Shown here one piece after another: positions 39,694-50,772 of a DNA stretch of 51,301 nucleotides; the stretch's first letter is position 1, and each line of letters starts with the position of its first letter. The translations under genes and the position numbers were made by a program. The notes beneath the pieces are model-generated. The model was not told where the DNA came from, made no database searches, and saw nothing but the letters and a program-made list of their open reading frames with translations. The DNA lies in the NCBI RefSeq assembly GCF_000350105.1, contig NZ_CAIY01000081.1:1-51301 (forward strand). The letters run 5' to 3'. The stretch comes from Richelia intracellularis HH01. Its GTDB lineage: Bacteria; Cyanobacteriota; Cyanobacteriia; Cyanobacteriales; Nostocaceae.

Positions 39694-40497
39694 ATGAAAT
39701 TAAATACAAAAAATTTGCTTTTAAATTTATTGGGAATCTTAGGAGCAATGAATGTGAATAATTCCCTTGTAATGCCAGTTGATGCTAGTGAAACCATAAA
39801 TCCATACCCTATGATTTTGCAAGAAGTTTTATACAACTGCAGTCAACACATTAAGGCAAGCAACCAAAAACCTATTGAGGAAAAAACACTAGTGCAGCTT
39901 AGCTCATCATTGCATCACAAACCCAGTGTTTTTTATGAGTGTCCTTATAACCGTGCTGCTTGTAACAATAGAATACCCATTAATGTCCCACATAGGACAT
40001 CCATAATAGATAAAACTACATCAAAAAACCCAACAACTGAATCGGAGATTCTTAAAAAAAACTCTGCAATCATTACTAGCAGGAGGAATTTAGTAGCGAT
40101 AGCTCAGTCAAACGCATCTTTTAGCACTTTTGCTCAAGCATTAAAAACTACAGGACTAGTAGAAATATTACAAGGGGAAGGACCTTTTACAATTTTTGCA
40201 CCGACCAATGAAGCTTTTGCTAAGTTGCCCCAAGATGCACTTCGAGAGTTATTAAAACCTAGAAACAAAAAAATACTAGTGGAAATACTAGCTTATCATA
40301 TTGTATCTGGTAGTATAGAGTCCAATAATTTCAAAACTGGGGAAATTCAAACTATACAAGGTGATACAATTAAAATCAAAATCATTAAAAATGTATCAAC
40401 TATAAATAATACTGCTGAGGTATATACACCTAATATTAAGGGTTCTAATGGAGTAATTCATATCATTAATAAAGTAATTATACCCCCTAGTCTGTAA
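39694..40497 (+). CDS. Secreted fasciclin-domain protein
   Basis: Extracytoplasmic protein with one C-terminal fasciclin (FAS1) domain, a fold often used in adhesion or surface attachment. Residues 1-32 form a signal peptide (KNLLLNLLGILGAMNVNNS, cleavage near VDASE). A polar Ser/Asn-rich linker with four Cys (residues ~35-125) follows. The FAS1 domain (~128-267) has NASFSTFAQALKTTGLVEIL, GPFTIFAPTNEAFAKLP, LAYHIVSGSI and NGVIHIINKVIIP. Length 267 residues. A palindromic terminator follows. Host- or surface-interaction is possible but not shown. Confidence 0.9.
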   Translation: MKLNTKNLLLNLLGILGAMNVNNSLVMPVDASETINPYPMILQEVLYNCSQHIKASNQKPIEEKTLVQLSSSLHHKPSVFYECPYNRAACNNRIPINVPHRTSIIDKTTSKNPTTESEILKKNSAIITSRRNLVAIAQSNASFSTFAQALKTTGLVEILQGEGPFTIFAPTNEAFAKLPQDALRELLKPRNKKILVEILAYHIVSGSIESNNFKTGEIQTIQGDTIKIKIIKNVSTINNTAEVYTPNIKGSNGVIHIINKVIIPPSL

Positions 40498-40824
40498 GTG
40501 TTATTTCTAATAAAGATATTTTATTGACAGAGTTAACCCGTTTTTTAAAAAACGGGCGTATTATTCTACTTAAAATAATTAGTATACGTAGTTTCACAAA
40601 TTACGGCGCCGGTTGCTTATGTCAGAAAATAATTGAAAGTCTATAACTAAAGCTAATAATTTTTTTACATCTTGCTTTTTGCTTATCTTTACTATCACAG
40701 TTACAATCCGCATCTAAAAATATATGATTTTAAGATTTTCGGGTTTCAGATTTTTTATAGAATGACATTTCCAATTTATCGTGGATATTATAATACAAAA
40801 ATTTTGTCAAGATGAATGTTGAAA
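40498..40824. other. Spacer between convergent genes
   Basis: 327 bases between the fasciclin gene and modBC. Holds the terminator-like palindrome at 40537-40556; nothing else seen. Confidence 0.5.
40537..40556 (+). terminator. Palindromic terminator after the fasciclin gene
   Basis: Perfect 20-bp palindrome CCCG-T6-A6-CGGG, 40 bases after the stop. Symmetric, so it could serve both the fasciclin gene and modBC transcripts. Confidence 0.6.
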
Positions 40825-42633
40825 TTACGCCATTAGCATTAGTCGCATCGGCTTTAACGATATACACCAAGGTAGAGACTTCTCTCTAATAATCTCCCAT
40901 TTCTCTTTAAATATTTCTGCTTCTAAGTGATAGTCCTGATAATTATTTGGGGGAGAATGTAATTTAAGAAATAAAGTCATCCTATGGAATGTCTCGCTGG
41001 TTCTCACCAACCAACAGAGAAAGGTATTTTCTTCATCTAAAGTTGCATTTAATACAATTTGATGGGCGCGAATACCTACATAGGTAAATGGATTGGAAAT
41101 TGGTTGCCCAATTTGTAAATCACAATCCCAATCTAGTGCTTTTACTATTTGTGGTTCTGTCATGAAAGCACGGGAGAAGTTTTTACAGCCTGTTAGCTTT
41201 GCAACACTAACTGTATTGGGGTGTTGGAATACCTCATATCTGGAACCATGATGTGCTTCTTTCCCCTGTTCCATAACTAACAGATTGGGGCAAATACGGT
41301 AAGCCTCTTCCATATCATGAGTTACAAATAAGGAAATACCCTGGTAATTACTTAGTATGGATATCATTTGCTGTTCTAATTTGCTGCGCAAATGGTTATC
41401 TATAGCAGAAAAAGGCTCATCTAATAAAAGTGCTTTAGGTTGTGAGACTAAAACCCTACTCAAAGCAACCCGTTGCTGCTGTCCTCCAGACAGCTCATGG
41501 GGATAACGATCACTTAATTCTTCCAATTGCATGGTTGCTAATTGAGATGTAATTTCTTTCTCAATAGCTAACTTTGATAATTGTTTAGGTAAACCAAAAG
41601 CGATATTTTGTCTAACCGTCATGTGTGGAAACAAAGCATAATTCTGCATTAGTAATCCTACACAGCGATCACGACTGGGTAAATTGATTCCCCGTTTAGA
41701 ATCAAACAGTACTTTGCCGTTCAAAATGATATGACCTTTGCTTGGGGTTTCAATTCCCGCAATGCAGCGTAGAACCATGCTTTTACCGGCACCAGAACCT
41801 CCTAATAGACCTAGGGTTTGGTTATTAGTAGCAAAGCAAACTTGTAAGTGGAAGCCTGGTAAACTTTTCTCAATATCTACAACCAATCCATCATTATTAC
41901 TAGGCAAATGAATGGCATTCATCAAAACATACTCATTAAGTTTTCCATTCTTTTTTTGTTTACCTTTCCTCTGATGATTGTATAATTCTTGCCATAAATC
42001 TACCCATATTATACTGGATAAAGATATGGCTATAATTACTAGTGACCAAGACCAAGCCTCATTCATTGCTCCTGATTCTACTGCAAAATAGATTGCCATG
42101 GGGATTGTCTGGGTTTGTCCAGGTATATTACCTGCTAGCATCAGAGTTGCACCAAATTCACCCAAAGCACGAGTGAAAACTAAAGTAGTTCCAGCAAAAA
42201 TGCCTGGAAGTGCCAAAGGTATAGTAATTCGCCAAAAACTATTCCATTCAGAAGCCCCCAAAGTTCTGGCTACCTGGATCAATCGAATGTCTATTTGTGT
42301 AAATGCTCCTAGTGCTGTTTTATACATTATGGGGAATGATACTACTACTGCTGCTATCACAGCACCATACCAAGTAAAAACAAGGCTGATATCTAGCGGC
42401 TCGACAAGTCGACCAACAAACCCATTTTTCCCAAATAATAGCAATAGTAAAAATCCCACAACTGTAGGAGGTAAAATCAAAGGTAAAAGAAATAGTCCCT
42501 CAATTAATGATTTAAATTTTCCGCGGTATTTAAACATAAAATAGGCAGTGCAGACACCTATAAAAAATGTTAAAAATGTTGCTAACAAAGCTGTTTTGAG
42601 AGATATGAATAAAGGGGATATATCAAAATACAT
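40825..42633 (-). CDS. modBC: Fused molybdate ABC transporter permease/ATPase ModBC
   Basis: Molybdate importer with the inner-membrane permease and the ATPase in one chain, a fusion known from Anabaena. Start set at MYFDISPLFISLKTALLAT, as in relatives; an ATG 87 bases upstream gives an atypical extension. The permease part (residues ~1-215) has five hydrophobic segments and the EAA loop ARTLGASEWNSFWRITIPLA. The ATPase (from ~235) has Walker A GLLGGSGAGKSMVLR, a Q-loop MQNYALFPH, signature ELSGGQQQRVALSRVL, Walker B ALLLDEPFSAID and the switch FVTHDMEEAY. A C-terminal ~120-residue tail replaces the full molybdate-binding MOP pair. It supplies Mo for nitrogenase. modA lies upstream on the same strand. 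Confidence 0.93.
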   Translation of the reverse strand: MYFDISPLFISLKTALLATFLTFFIGVCTAYFMFKYRGKFKSLIEGLFLLPLILPPTVVGFLLLLLFGKNGFVGRLVEPLDISLVFTWYGAVIAAVVVSFPIMYKTALGAFTQIDIRLIQVARTLGASEWNSFWRITIPLALPGIFAGTTLVFTRALGEFGATLMLAGNIPGQTQTIPMAIYFAVESGAMNEAWSWSLVIIAISLSSIIWVDLWQELYNHQRKGKQKKNGKLNEYVLMNAIHLPSNNDGLVVDIEKSLPGFHLQVCFATNNQTLGLLGGSGAGKSMVLRCIAGIETPSKGHIILNGKVLFDSKRGINLPSRDRCVGLLMQNYALFPHMTVRQNIAFGLPKQLSKLAIEKEITSQLATMQLEELSDRYPHELSGGQQQRVALSRVLVSQPKALLLDEPFSAIDNHLRSKLEQQMISILSNYQGISLFVTHDMEEAYRICPNLLVMEQGKEAHHGSRYEVFQHPNTVSVAKLTGCKNFSRAFMTEPQIVKALDWDCDLQIGQPISNPFTYVGIRAHQIVLNATLDEENTFLCWLVRTSETFHRMTLFLKLHSPPNNYQDYHLEAEIFKEKWEIIREKSLPWCISLKPMRLMLMA

Positions 42634-42849
42634 AATGAATCTGGTAAGCTGAGAAAACTTATTTATTAACAATAAATATGAACTAGTAATATTAGGAAAT
42701 TCAAAATATTTCTTAATCAATGTTAATATATAGAATGTAAAGAAAAGAGTAACTACGTCTCTCGCTGTTAAATTATAGTAAAATCTCTTATTTTTTAATA
42801 TGTGTGTAGGGCTGTTTCTATATATTAACTTTATTTGCTATATAATCAT

Positions 42850-43653
42850 CTACTCCGCCAACTCAAATCCGTAATTTTTAAAAATCCTTCCACTCGTTTC
42901 TTGAAAAAGAAAGTCAATCAACTCTCTGGCTAATTTAGCGTTTTTTGTACTTTTAATTGCGGCAACGGGATATAATACTGGGGAGTGGCTGTTTACTGGT
43001 ACATCAGCAACCAGTTCCACTCCTTTCGAGACTTTCATGTCAGAAGCATAAACAATTCCTGCATCAACATTACCCGTTTCAACGTAGTAAAGAACTTGAC
43101 GTACATCTCTGGCAAAAACAACTTTGGGTTTGATTTTTTCAAAGATCTTCAGGTTTTTTAATACTTGCTGAGCATAATGCCCAATAGGGACACTTTTTGG
43201 TTCTCCCATAGCAATTTTTCGGATGGATTGGCTGCTTAAATCTCGAAAACTTTTAATTCCTATTCTTTTTTCTTTAGGTACAATTAAAACTATATTATTT
43301 TTTAATAAGTTTTTACGAGTATTTTCTAATAATAGACCTTGTTTTTCCAGAGCATCCATTTTATCAGTTGCAGCTGATATAAAAACATCAATCGGCGCAC
43401 CATGTTCAATTTGTTTTTGTAAAGAACCAGAACTGCCAAAATTATAGATAAGTTTAATCCTAGGTTTTGTATGGCCATACAAATACTGAATTTTTTCCAT
43501 TGCAGTTTTAAGACTAGCTGCTGCAGATATAGTTAAATTAGTAGACTGGTTTATTGAAGAGGAGTTGGTATTAGAAATTAGGCTACAAGCAAACACCAAA
43601 GTTGATGAAAAAGACAACAGGCCAAGCAGATAAAATATACTTCTGTGTCGCAT
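42850..43653 (-). CDS. modA: Molybdate-binding lipoprotein ModA
   Basis: Periplasmic solute-binding protein of the molybdate importer. Start set at MRHRSIFYLLGLLSF, which gives a standard lipoprotein signal with lipobox LVFA|C (Cys23); the longer ATG upstream would add 14 residues before it. The mature protein shows LTISAAASLKTAMEKI (oxyanion-binding Ser), YNFGSSGSLQKQIEHGAPID, LLKNNIVLIVPKE and VYASDMKVSKGVELV, all typical of the family. Length 267 residues. It precedes modBC by 216 bases on the same strand, probably one operon. Confidence 0.94.
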   Translation of the reverse strand: MRHRSIFYLLGLLSFSSTLVFACSLISNTNSSSINQSTNLTISAAASLKTAMEKIQYLYGHTKPRIKLIYNFGSSGSLQKQIEHGAPIDVFISAATDKMDALEKQGLLLENTRKNLLKNNIVLIVPKEKRIGIKSFRDLSSQSIRKIAMGEPKSVPIGHYAQQVLKNLKIFEKIKPKVVFARDVRQVLYYVETGNVDAGIVYASDMKVSKGVELVADVPVNSHSPVLYPVAAIKSTKNAKLARELIDFLFQETSGRIFKNYGFELAE

Positions 43654-44736
43654 CAGTGAATTTACGATAGAGGATTTATTATATAGATTTAGCAAAAGTT
43701 GATTAGCGTAATATACTTATATACATAGTCAAAAATAATACTAAAGTTTAGGCAAGTAGTCAAGTGACTTTAAAATAAAAAATCTGCATGAAGTTTAAAT
43801 AAGCTGGATTATTAATATAGATCTTGCAAATAAGTTAGATATACTAAGTAAGTATAGAAAAATACATTGAAATTTAAAGTAGTATATGATAGTAATCAAA
43901 TACTTACTAAAAAAGATTAGCTAAAAGTAAAATAGCTAATGGAGTCCTAACATCATATAGTTGAGATGAATACAATAATAATTAACCAAGAAAACATAGT
44001 AAGCATCAAAATGAAGTAATTTCACTTAAGACAATTATTATTATTTAACTTTATTTACATAATAATAATTGTCTTGATATGATAAGGGTTTAAATTTTAT
44101 TAAAATTATCGAGTATTTGTCTAATTTCACAGAAAAATGTTATTGCAACTGTAAATTCTAGTATTGATTAGGTTAATAAAAGTTTTAAAGAATATTTGCT
44201 TGTGAAACAAAGATAACCCTTTTTCAGAAAAAATATCAGCCATTAGCTTGATTAATCAATTAAGTGCTTAAATCTTCCAGCAAAATCGACAAAATGACTC
44301 AGCAATAGCAGAGGATTATACAGAGTGTTGTTATTTGTAGTAAAATTTGCATGAGTTTCAGGACATAAAGCAAATGCTTGCAGTTATATTAATACTGGAA
44401 TTTAGACTAATTCAATACTGCTAAAAGCTTACTAAGTATAGATTGCTGCCTTAACTCAATCAATTGAAACTATTTCTGTATAGGAACTGGAGCTAACTAT
44501 ACATAATACAATTGCCTTGGTCGTTGCTATAAGACAATTTTGCTTTTGCATAACTATTTAAAACAATTTGGTTTATCATTGACTCACTCATACTCAACAG
44601 AGAACACGAAAAATTAAAGCCCCCTTTAAACATCCAAAATTTTCCGTGAATCCTGAAATATAGGTTGTAAGGCCTAATTATTGTTGAATAAGTTTATTCG
44701 AGCCCTAAAATTTAGTCTAAACTCCAGTCGGCAGAA
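43654..44736. other. Gene-free stretch
   Basis: About 1.08 kb upstream of modA. Contains an inverted repeat (44028-44075) and a weak minus-strand protein-like run at 44240-44500 that I cannot name. Confidence 0.55.
44028..44075. repeat. Inverted repeat upstream of modA
   Basis: 17-bp perfect arms (44028-44044 and 44059-44075, AAGACAATTATTATTAT/complement) around a 14-base loop, about 375 bases upstream of modA. Confidence 0.9.
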
Positions 44737-45111
44737 TTAGAACCAATCTCGATACAAGGAAATCTCATTCACCCTAATTTCAAATGGTGTACCATTATCT
44801 GGAGGAGGGCAGACACGGATTTTAGAATAGTTAGCAAATTTTTTCAGTCTACTACCAAGTTGAGAAATGTCACCCATAATATTCCAAAAAGTTGTCATAT
44901 CAGGGCACTGAATGATTAACATTAAAGGACCAAAATTCGTTGTTATGTGCCACTGGCACATGGATAATAAAGTTTGTGTAATACGATCACAAGCTTCATA
45001 AAATCTTCTTGTAGTAGATTGCTCTAGTTCCTGACGTAATATACCATCAAATTCAGTTCTTTCTGCTGGTGGCATGTCATCAGGAGGAAGAAATGGTTTT
45101 CTTTTAGTCAT
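44737..45111 (-). CDS. Conserved hypothetical protein
   Basis: 124-residue protein I do not recognise by name. It begins MTKRKPFLPPDDMPPAERTE, a charged, proline-rich N-terminus, followed by helical EFDGILRQELEQSTTRRFYE and a compact alpha/beta stretch (LMLIIQCPDMTTFWNIMGDI, then ISLYRDWF at the end). No signal peptide or membrane segment. Codon use and length look like a maintained gene, and its survival in decayed surroundings suggests it is under selection. Isolated. Confidence 0.7.
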   Translation of the reverse strand: MTKRKPFLPPDDMPPAERTEFDGILRQELEQSTTRRFYEACDRITQTLLSMCQWHITTNFGPLMLIIQCPDMTTFWNIMGDISQLGSRLKKFANYSKIRVCPPPDNGTPFEIRVNEISLYRDWF

Positions 45112-46074
45112 AAGTTTGCACCTCTTGATTATAGGGCTTCAAACTCTCCAAATCTTTTTTTGGAAGTTGAAACGGAGGTTTGAGCACTAGTGTACCCAGG
45201 TTTAATTTACCTTGTGGCTTTTAAATTTTGTCCTGAAAAGTAACCAGACTATTTAATGATAGAGGTTTTTGGCAGATAGTCTTAATCAACTATAAAACTA
45301 GCCGAATTAATCGCTATTATTTTGGTGAGCAATACGGCTATAACTTCTAGTGACTACCATTGATTTGATTTCTATTCTTTTGCACAAAAGTTAATATCCT
45401 ACACACAATGTCACTATTATTTACCTGATATTTAGCAACATTACTTTTCAATCTCTCTAGAGTGAGTAGTGACTTCCCATTATACCAAATAAACTTTTTG
45501 CTGCAAGTCTAATATTATAGTTTTCCTCAGTTATTAAATGTACTAACACGGATTTCTGTAACAATCAGGAATACATCGTTAATGGGCCATAATAAAAACA
45601 TTTTACCCCTGAAATGATGTTTCTAATGTAAACGAAGATTTCCTAGTCTACTCTCTTCCAAGATTCCTGGTAAATAAATGTTTCGCTTTGTATCAAAAAA
45701 TTTATGATCCAGGATAAAACAACCTCATCTTACAATACCTAAAGTTTAATCTTTATCCCATAAGAATTATCTAAGGTTATTGCCCACTCTTCTATTCTTA
45801 GGGATTGCGAAAAACTGACCAAAACAAAAAGCAGCCGGGTAAAGACAAGTGATACAAATAAAACCGGCAAAATTAGGCAGTAATATCAGTGTGAATCAAA
45901 ATGGAGCTGTTGGATTGAAGTATTGTTTTACGACCGTAATTCTCTCAAGCAAGAGCCCTGTGTGTTTTACCTATGTCACTTGTTCAAAGATAGCTACTTG
46001 GATATTTTGACGGTAATTTGCACAGTAACAAAAAACTTCTGTTTTCATTGACGGCCGTCAGTCACTATTTTCCA
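45112..46074. other. Gene-free stretch
   Basis: 0.96 kb without a gene. Weak coding-like traces (minus strand 45400-45520; plus strand 45891-45990) could be old remnants but match nothing I know. Confidence 0.5.
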
Positions 46075-46410
46075 TTATACTGCCAGTAAATGTAGTTCTA
46101 GCCATAAGCGTGGGTCAGCCTGTTTCAATTTTGACATTGGATCACGTAAAAGCCTTGTTGCATTTAGTAACACGACCTGAACTAACCCCATGCTTTCTGC
46201 AATTTCCCTAAGCAAATTCTGATCAATTTGCAAATAGGTCATTATTTCCTCAGAACAATAAACACCTATATATTGGAGATGCTTTGGTGGTCTTCCCCAC
46301 TGACTATAAATTACCCTTACATGACAGCAACTTAGTAACTCTCCAATTTTCGGATGATATTGAGTAACAATTCTGGTGAATTCTTTAGCTAGGATGTCTC
46401 CAGTTAACAT
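46075..46410 (-). CDS. Conserved hypothetical protein
   Basis: Likely 111 residues, starting at MLTGDILAKEFTRIVTQYHP; an ATG 57 bases upstream (46467) would add a basic stretch that looks less natural. Mixed alpha/beta composition with YIGVYCSEEIMTYLQIDQ and IAESMGLVQVVLLNATRLL near the C-terminus. No membrane segment. Function unknown. Stands alone among gene-free DNA, so retention hints at a needed role. Confidence 0.65.
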   Translation of the reverse strand: MLTGDILAKEFTRIVTQYHPKIGELLSCCHVRVIYSQWGRPPKHLQYIGVYCSEEIMTYLQIDQNLLREIAESMGLVQVVLLNATRLLRDPMSKLKQADPRLWLELHLLAV

Positions 46411-46689
46411 CACAAAACATCTCTTGATAGAACTCTTTGCTTTTATATTATAACATGAAAATGTCATGTTTTCATGACGAAAAAAACTAGTAATTCCCCA
46501 TTCCTCTTAAAACTAATGGTAGGAACTACAAGTTTAAAACAAATTCATCATTGATAATCTTGTCAACATAAAAATTAGGATGATAATAAGTGGAGTTCTA
46601 GTTCATATTCTCAAAATTAGATATATTTTAAGGTTAGGGATCCAGACTAAGGTTTACAATTTAAATGAGCTTAATTTCAAAGGATCAAT

Positions 46690-46737
46690 GATTTACTCTT
46701 AATTTAAATTTACCCAAATTTAAATTAAGAGTAAATC
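46690..46737. repeat. Inverted repeat with 22-bp arms
   Basis: Perfect 22-bp arms (46690-46711 and 46716-46737) around a 4-base ACCC loop. Confidence 0.95.
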
Positions 46738-47270
46738 TTTCCAATGGGCTTCAATAATACCTTATTTAGTATAATCAATCGATTATAGAATATCTTCAAA
46801 CGGGAATGAGCCCATATAGCTATCAACAACTTGGATGTTTGTAAAATGTTTATCTATGAACTACGATCACTGTTAATTTTTGTTTTTTTCAATGCTAAGC
46901 ATAAATTCAATTCACATTAATTATTATTAAGCCATACCTCTGAATAGGCTGAGAAAAATGTCATTTCTAACACTCAATATAATAATTAACAAGTAAATGT
47001 TATTTCTCGTTAAGTCTTACCAAGCCATCAACAAGAAAAATAAATGTATAAAATTTTATAAGATATATATAGTATTACAGAATACAATTTTAATAGAATA
47101 ACGAAATTATTTAAACGCAGCTATACTTTGATTAATACAAAAAATAAATTTTTCTTATATAAATTGTAAACACAATTATATACGCTTTTAAACATTCTTT
47201 CTAAGAAAGAATCTATTATTTTTAGCAATTAAAAAAATATGAACAGTTAATTGAAAAGAATCATAACTCT

Positions 47271-47326
47271 GGATATATAACAGCAAATCTGATTGATATA
47301 TCAATCAGATTTGCTGTTATATATCC
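47271..47326. repeat. 56-bp perfect palindrome
   Basis: Twenty-eight consecutive base pairs with no spacer, centred in TGATATATCA, flanked by GGATAT/ATATCC ends; each pair checked. In gene-free DNA. Confidence 0.97.
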
Positions 47327-48065
47327 TTGAAGCTAGGCTTATAAACAAATAGGCTATTAACTTTAAACTCTTCAGTTATTTTCTAGGAGGTTTAATTTGA
47401 TAATAAAAGAAACTCAAATCTTATTAATGCCTAAGTAATTATAGATGATTCAAACTGTAATAAGAACCAGCAAAACTCTATAAATCTCACAAAGCAAAAC
47501 CTGATATTAGTGCTGTTATTCAGAATATTTGAAGGTTATTATTAGTATTATTTTAGCTTAAGTAACATTAATTTATGCAGTTAAAAAAACAAGTTAATGA
47601 TATTCCCCTCAATAGATGTAGCAGTTTTGAGGTATAGCTAAATATGTAAATATTAATATCAATAATTTTATGTGATTTAGTTTTTAACTAATCTATTAAG
47701 ATAGTGATTAGATATACTGTGAATACTATTGTTGTCAACTCCTCAAATTTAGATCTGAATTGTTACTATAAATTTTACTTATCTTGTATATTGCTAGTAT
47801 ATGAATATTTGCTAGGTCTATAATCTTATCAACCATCAGGAATTAATCAATTAGGAGTATTTCTGGGTTTATATATTAGGTATAATAGACCTAAATACAT
47901 CAAGAAATAAATCAAGTCATGTTTATTACTACGAGATAATAAGCTTTACCAAGCAGTTAAGAAATAACATTTGTAAATAATACTCAGCCAATATTTAATT
48001 ATTCTTTGGAATATTTTACTTGGTAACAATACAGTATATTGCATTGTATAATCCTGCCTAAATTA

Positions 48066-48323
48066 TCAAGGATAAAGTCCTAACTCCTTGGATAATTCTC
48101 GAGCAATATGAACTAAAAATTCTGCACCATCAGAATTACCCTGGTGTGCAAATGATGTTGCTACTTGAACTACAGTCTGTATAAAGCCTGCATCTAGCAA
48201 TTCTGGTTTTGCAGACAAAATTTCTGGTTCCTTACCATTAGGACATTTCAACAGTTCATCAATAAGACTAAAGTATAAGTTTTGTTGTTCTTCTGTAAGA
48301 TCGATTTTTTGTTGTTCTGCCAT
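48066..48323 (-). CDS. Small protein like the N-terminus of cyanobacterial CHAT/TPR proteins
   Basis: 85-residue soluble helical protein. Its pattern (LTEEQQNLYFSLIDELLKCP, then GKEPEILSAKPELLDAGFIQ and TSFAHQGNSDGAEFLVHIAR) resembles the ~80-residue N-terminal helical module that precedes TPR or CHAT-protease domains in many cyanobacterial proteins. Here it ends cleanly with a stop (ELGLYP), and I see no continuation downstream, so it is either a stand-alone module or a gene shortened by decay. Starts with MAEQQKIDL. Confidence 0.65.
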   Translation of the reverse strand: MAEQQKIDLTEEQQNLYFSLIDELLKCPNGKEPEILSAKPELLDAGFIQTVVQVATSFAHQGNSDGAEFLVHIARELSKELGLYP

Positions 48324-48404
48324 ATTGATTAGTATTTATTTATGAATCGCTTGAATACTAGTGAAAAAGATTTCTGGGAGTGTACTGATACTAGTCTATT
48401 TCAC

Positions 48405-48680
48405 TTAAGTCTTATGCCATATTCTCTCCAACAATCTTACTTGCTTGTTTAGAATATAAGTTTGGTATGTTTTATAAAAAACATATCCTAAAAGCATTAA
48501 CTCCAAAAGAATAGGAATACTAAACAAAAACCAGCATACCAATTTAGCAATATTATTTTGTTTACCCAGAACTATTTGTAGATGCTCTTGCCACACTATA
48601 CCTAATACTAATAACGCAGGATAAAGTACTAATACAGTAGCCAGAGCTACTATCAGATAATTAAATAATTTTAATCTCAT
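48405..48680 (-). CDS. Small membrane protein, unknown
   Basis: 91 residues with two hydrophobic helices (about 8-28, YLIVALATVLVLYPALLVLG; and 45-68, VCWFLFSIPILLELMLLGYV) followed by a basic tail (LNKQVRLLERIWHKT), consistent with an inner-membrane protein with a cytoplasmic C-terminus. Not recognised. It lies 80 bases upstream of the CHAT-module gene on the same strand and may be co-transcribed with it. Confidence 0.6.
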   Translation of the reverse strand: MRLKLFNYLIVALATVLVLYPALLVLGIVWQEHLQIVLGKQNNIAKLVCWFLFSIPILLELMLLGYVFYKTYQTYILNKQVRLLERIWHKT

Positions 48681-48807
48681 TGATGTACTTGGCTCCTGCT
48701 TAATAACTTTGGAACTAATTAGAATATGAGGATTAAAGAAAAATCTTCAAAGACGTTGTTAAATTGAAGGCATTTTGTCTAAACATCTATACAAAATTTA
48801 ACTAAGA

Positions 48808-48862
48808 AGTCCCCCCTAAATTTCAAGCTTGCACTTAGAAGTCCAGGGGGGTAGAGGGGAAT
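48808..48862. repeat. Relic C/G-rich intergenic repeat
   Basis: A CCCCCC block and a GGGGGG block about 30 bases apart within otherwise AT-rich DNA. They resemble the AAGTCCCCCTTAA...AGGGGG elements scattered through Nostocales genomes, but the arms no longer pair fully. Confidence 0.5.
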
Positions 48863-50772
48863 CTCTGCGTAAATCCTATAATTCTTATATCAAAAGCAAA
48901 ATCACACAGTAGTGAATACATCTTGTATTGAGATTATTAAATTTATTGGTCTTATACTCAAGTGTGCATAATCATATATTTATGAATTATCCTAAAAAGT
49001 TATGGGGTACAAGGAGCAAGTATTTTAAGACATAGGTTTAGGTAATAACAATATAAGGAACTATTATTCTTGTACTCAATCCTAGATAACTATATTAAAA
49101 ACAAAGTAAAAATCAGTACACAAGTGCATATTTTATATTTAATCCAAATAAAAATACCAATTAGCAGTCTTAAAATTTATTAATTATTTATCAATAAAAA
49201 GTGTAATAAAATATTTGGTTTAATCTTGATAACACTATTATAAATTTAAATAGCTATGTAAATATTCTCCTAGAATCAACATATAACTCAAGAGTAATTA
49301 CTGCAAACAACTTTCACAGATTTGTTGAGTCTTAGCCAACATAAACCACTGATAATATAACAGGATTAATTGGTAAAATTCCTTGAGTAAAAATGAAGAG
49401 AATTCTCGAATCAGAGGGACTTTTGACAAGATTATAGCTAATATATAGGGAATAGAGCCAGAAGCTTCAGTTAAATATAGAATACGAATAAATATACTTT
49501 TAGAGGTAGAAATAGATAGTTTATATAAACTAATAAAAACTATCTTTCTAGTGTTAAACCATGAGTTTTGATATTAGGTAATGAGGGAGTTAAATATTAT
49601 GATAGTTAAAGTAGAATAAATAGTGGTAAATATAAAATATATATACTACAAAATTATGTAATCCTGCCAGTTACCAAATTGACCGACAAAATACAGCCGA
49701 ATAAATTTGAATAGAGATAGATAGCAAAGTGGATATTGTGATTACTGGGATGGTTACTTATTATAAAATTATAGGTATTCAAGAATTACTCAAATAATAT
49801 GAACCAACATAGTAAATGATTGCAATATAGCCAAATTATAGTATTATAATGTTTGGGACTAAGCCTGAAAACTATCAAATCTATGGTATTATAGTACCTA
49901 TTCTATAGGTAGTTCATGTTAATTTAATTGATGAAATACCTATATTCAAAGATAAAAGTTTTACGTTTATAGGCATACACTTGGTATAAGACTAAGATCT
50001 ATTATCTAAAATAATCTCTGGTAATGCTTGATTTAAATGTAGTAATTCAAGTGGGAAAATGCCCAGAGAATTAAGCCCATTTGATTATCATAATTCAGCT
50101 TTACTTTGGTAGCTAATACCTCAGAAATACTATGTTTTACATTTAGTTGAGCAGAACATTATTCCCTATTTAAGCAATTGAACTCAATTAATAAAATCAG
50201 GAGGTATTAATGAATTGAGGTATAAAATTTCAAAATTGATAATCTAAAAATCTTCTTGACTCCCTATAACTCCGTATCTATCATTGCTTTGGAATTATAT
50301 TTTAGATTAAGAGAGTACAAATTGGTAAAATATCAAAATTCAAATAATGTACATTATATATTAATTTGAAATCAAGAATCAAGCCTAAACTATAATGATA
50401 GAATATCATCTATATATAAAGTTTACTTTATTATCCTATCATACAAAAATACCATTATATAGGCAATATTAGGTGAAAAATCTTAGTAACTAATTCCCAC
50501 TTTAAATGATTAAATATGCTAAATTTACCGCATGGTATATTATCCAATTAATAGTATTTGCATAATATATATATTGTTTATCAAAATCTATGTTTTATGA
50601 TCTTTCTTTTAGCCTTAGACTTATTATAAAACTCAATAGTAGCATCATAATATAATGGTGGTTATCCTGAATTGCAAAAAATAATCTATTCTAATCAAAA
50701 TATGTCAGATATAATTATTGGTAATATGTCTTTTAGTCTGCTCAAATTTTCTTCATGAGTATTCCCTATTTT

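Larger units (their letters stand above)
46411..48065. other. Gene-free stretch with two long hairpins
   Basis: 1.65 kb, strongly AT-rich, no gene. Contains the 22-bp-arm inverted repeat 46690-46737 and the 56-bp perfect palindrome 47271-47326. Confidence 0.6.

Noticed and set aside
42098..42544. Plus-strand 148-codon open frame
   Set aside because: Antisense to the permease part of modBC, which is clearly the real gene.
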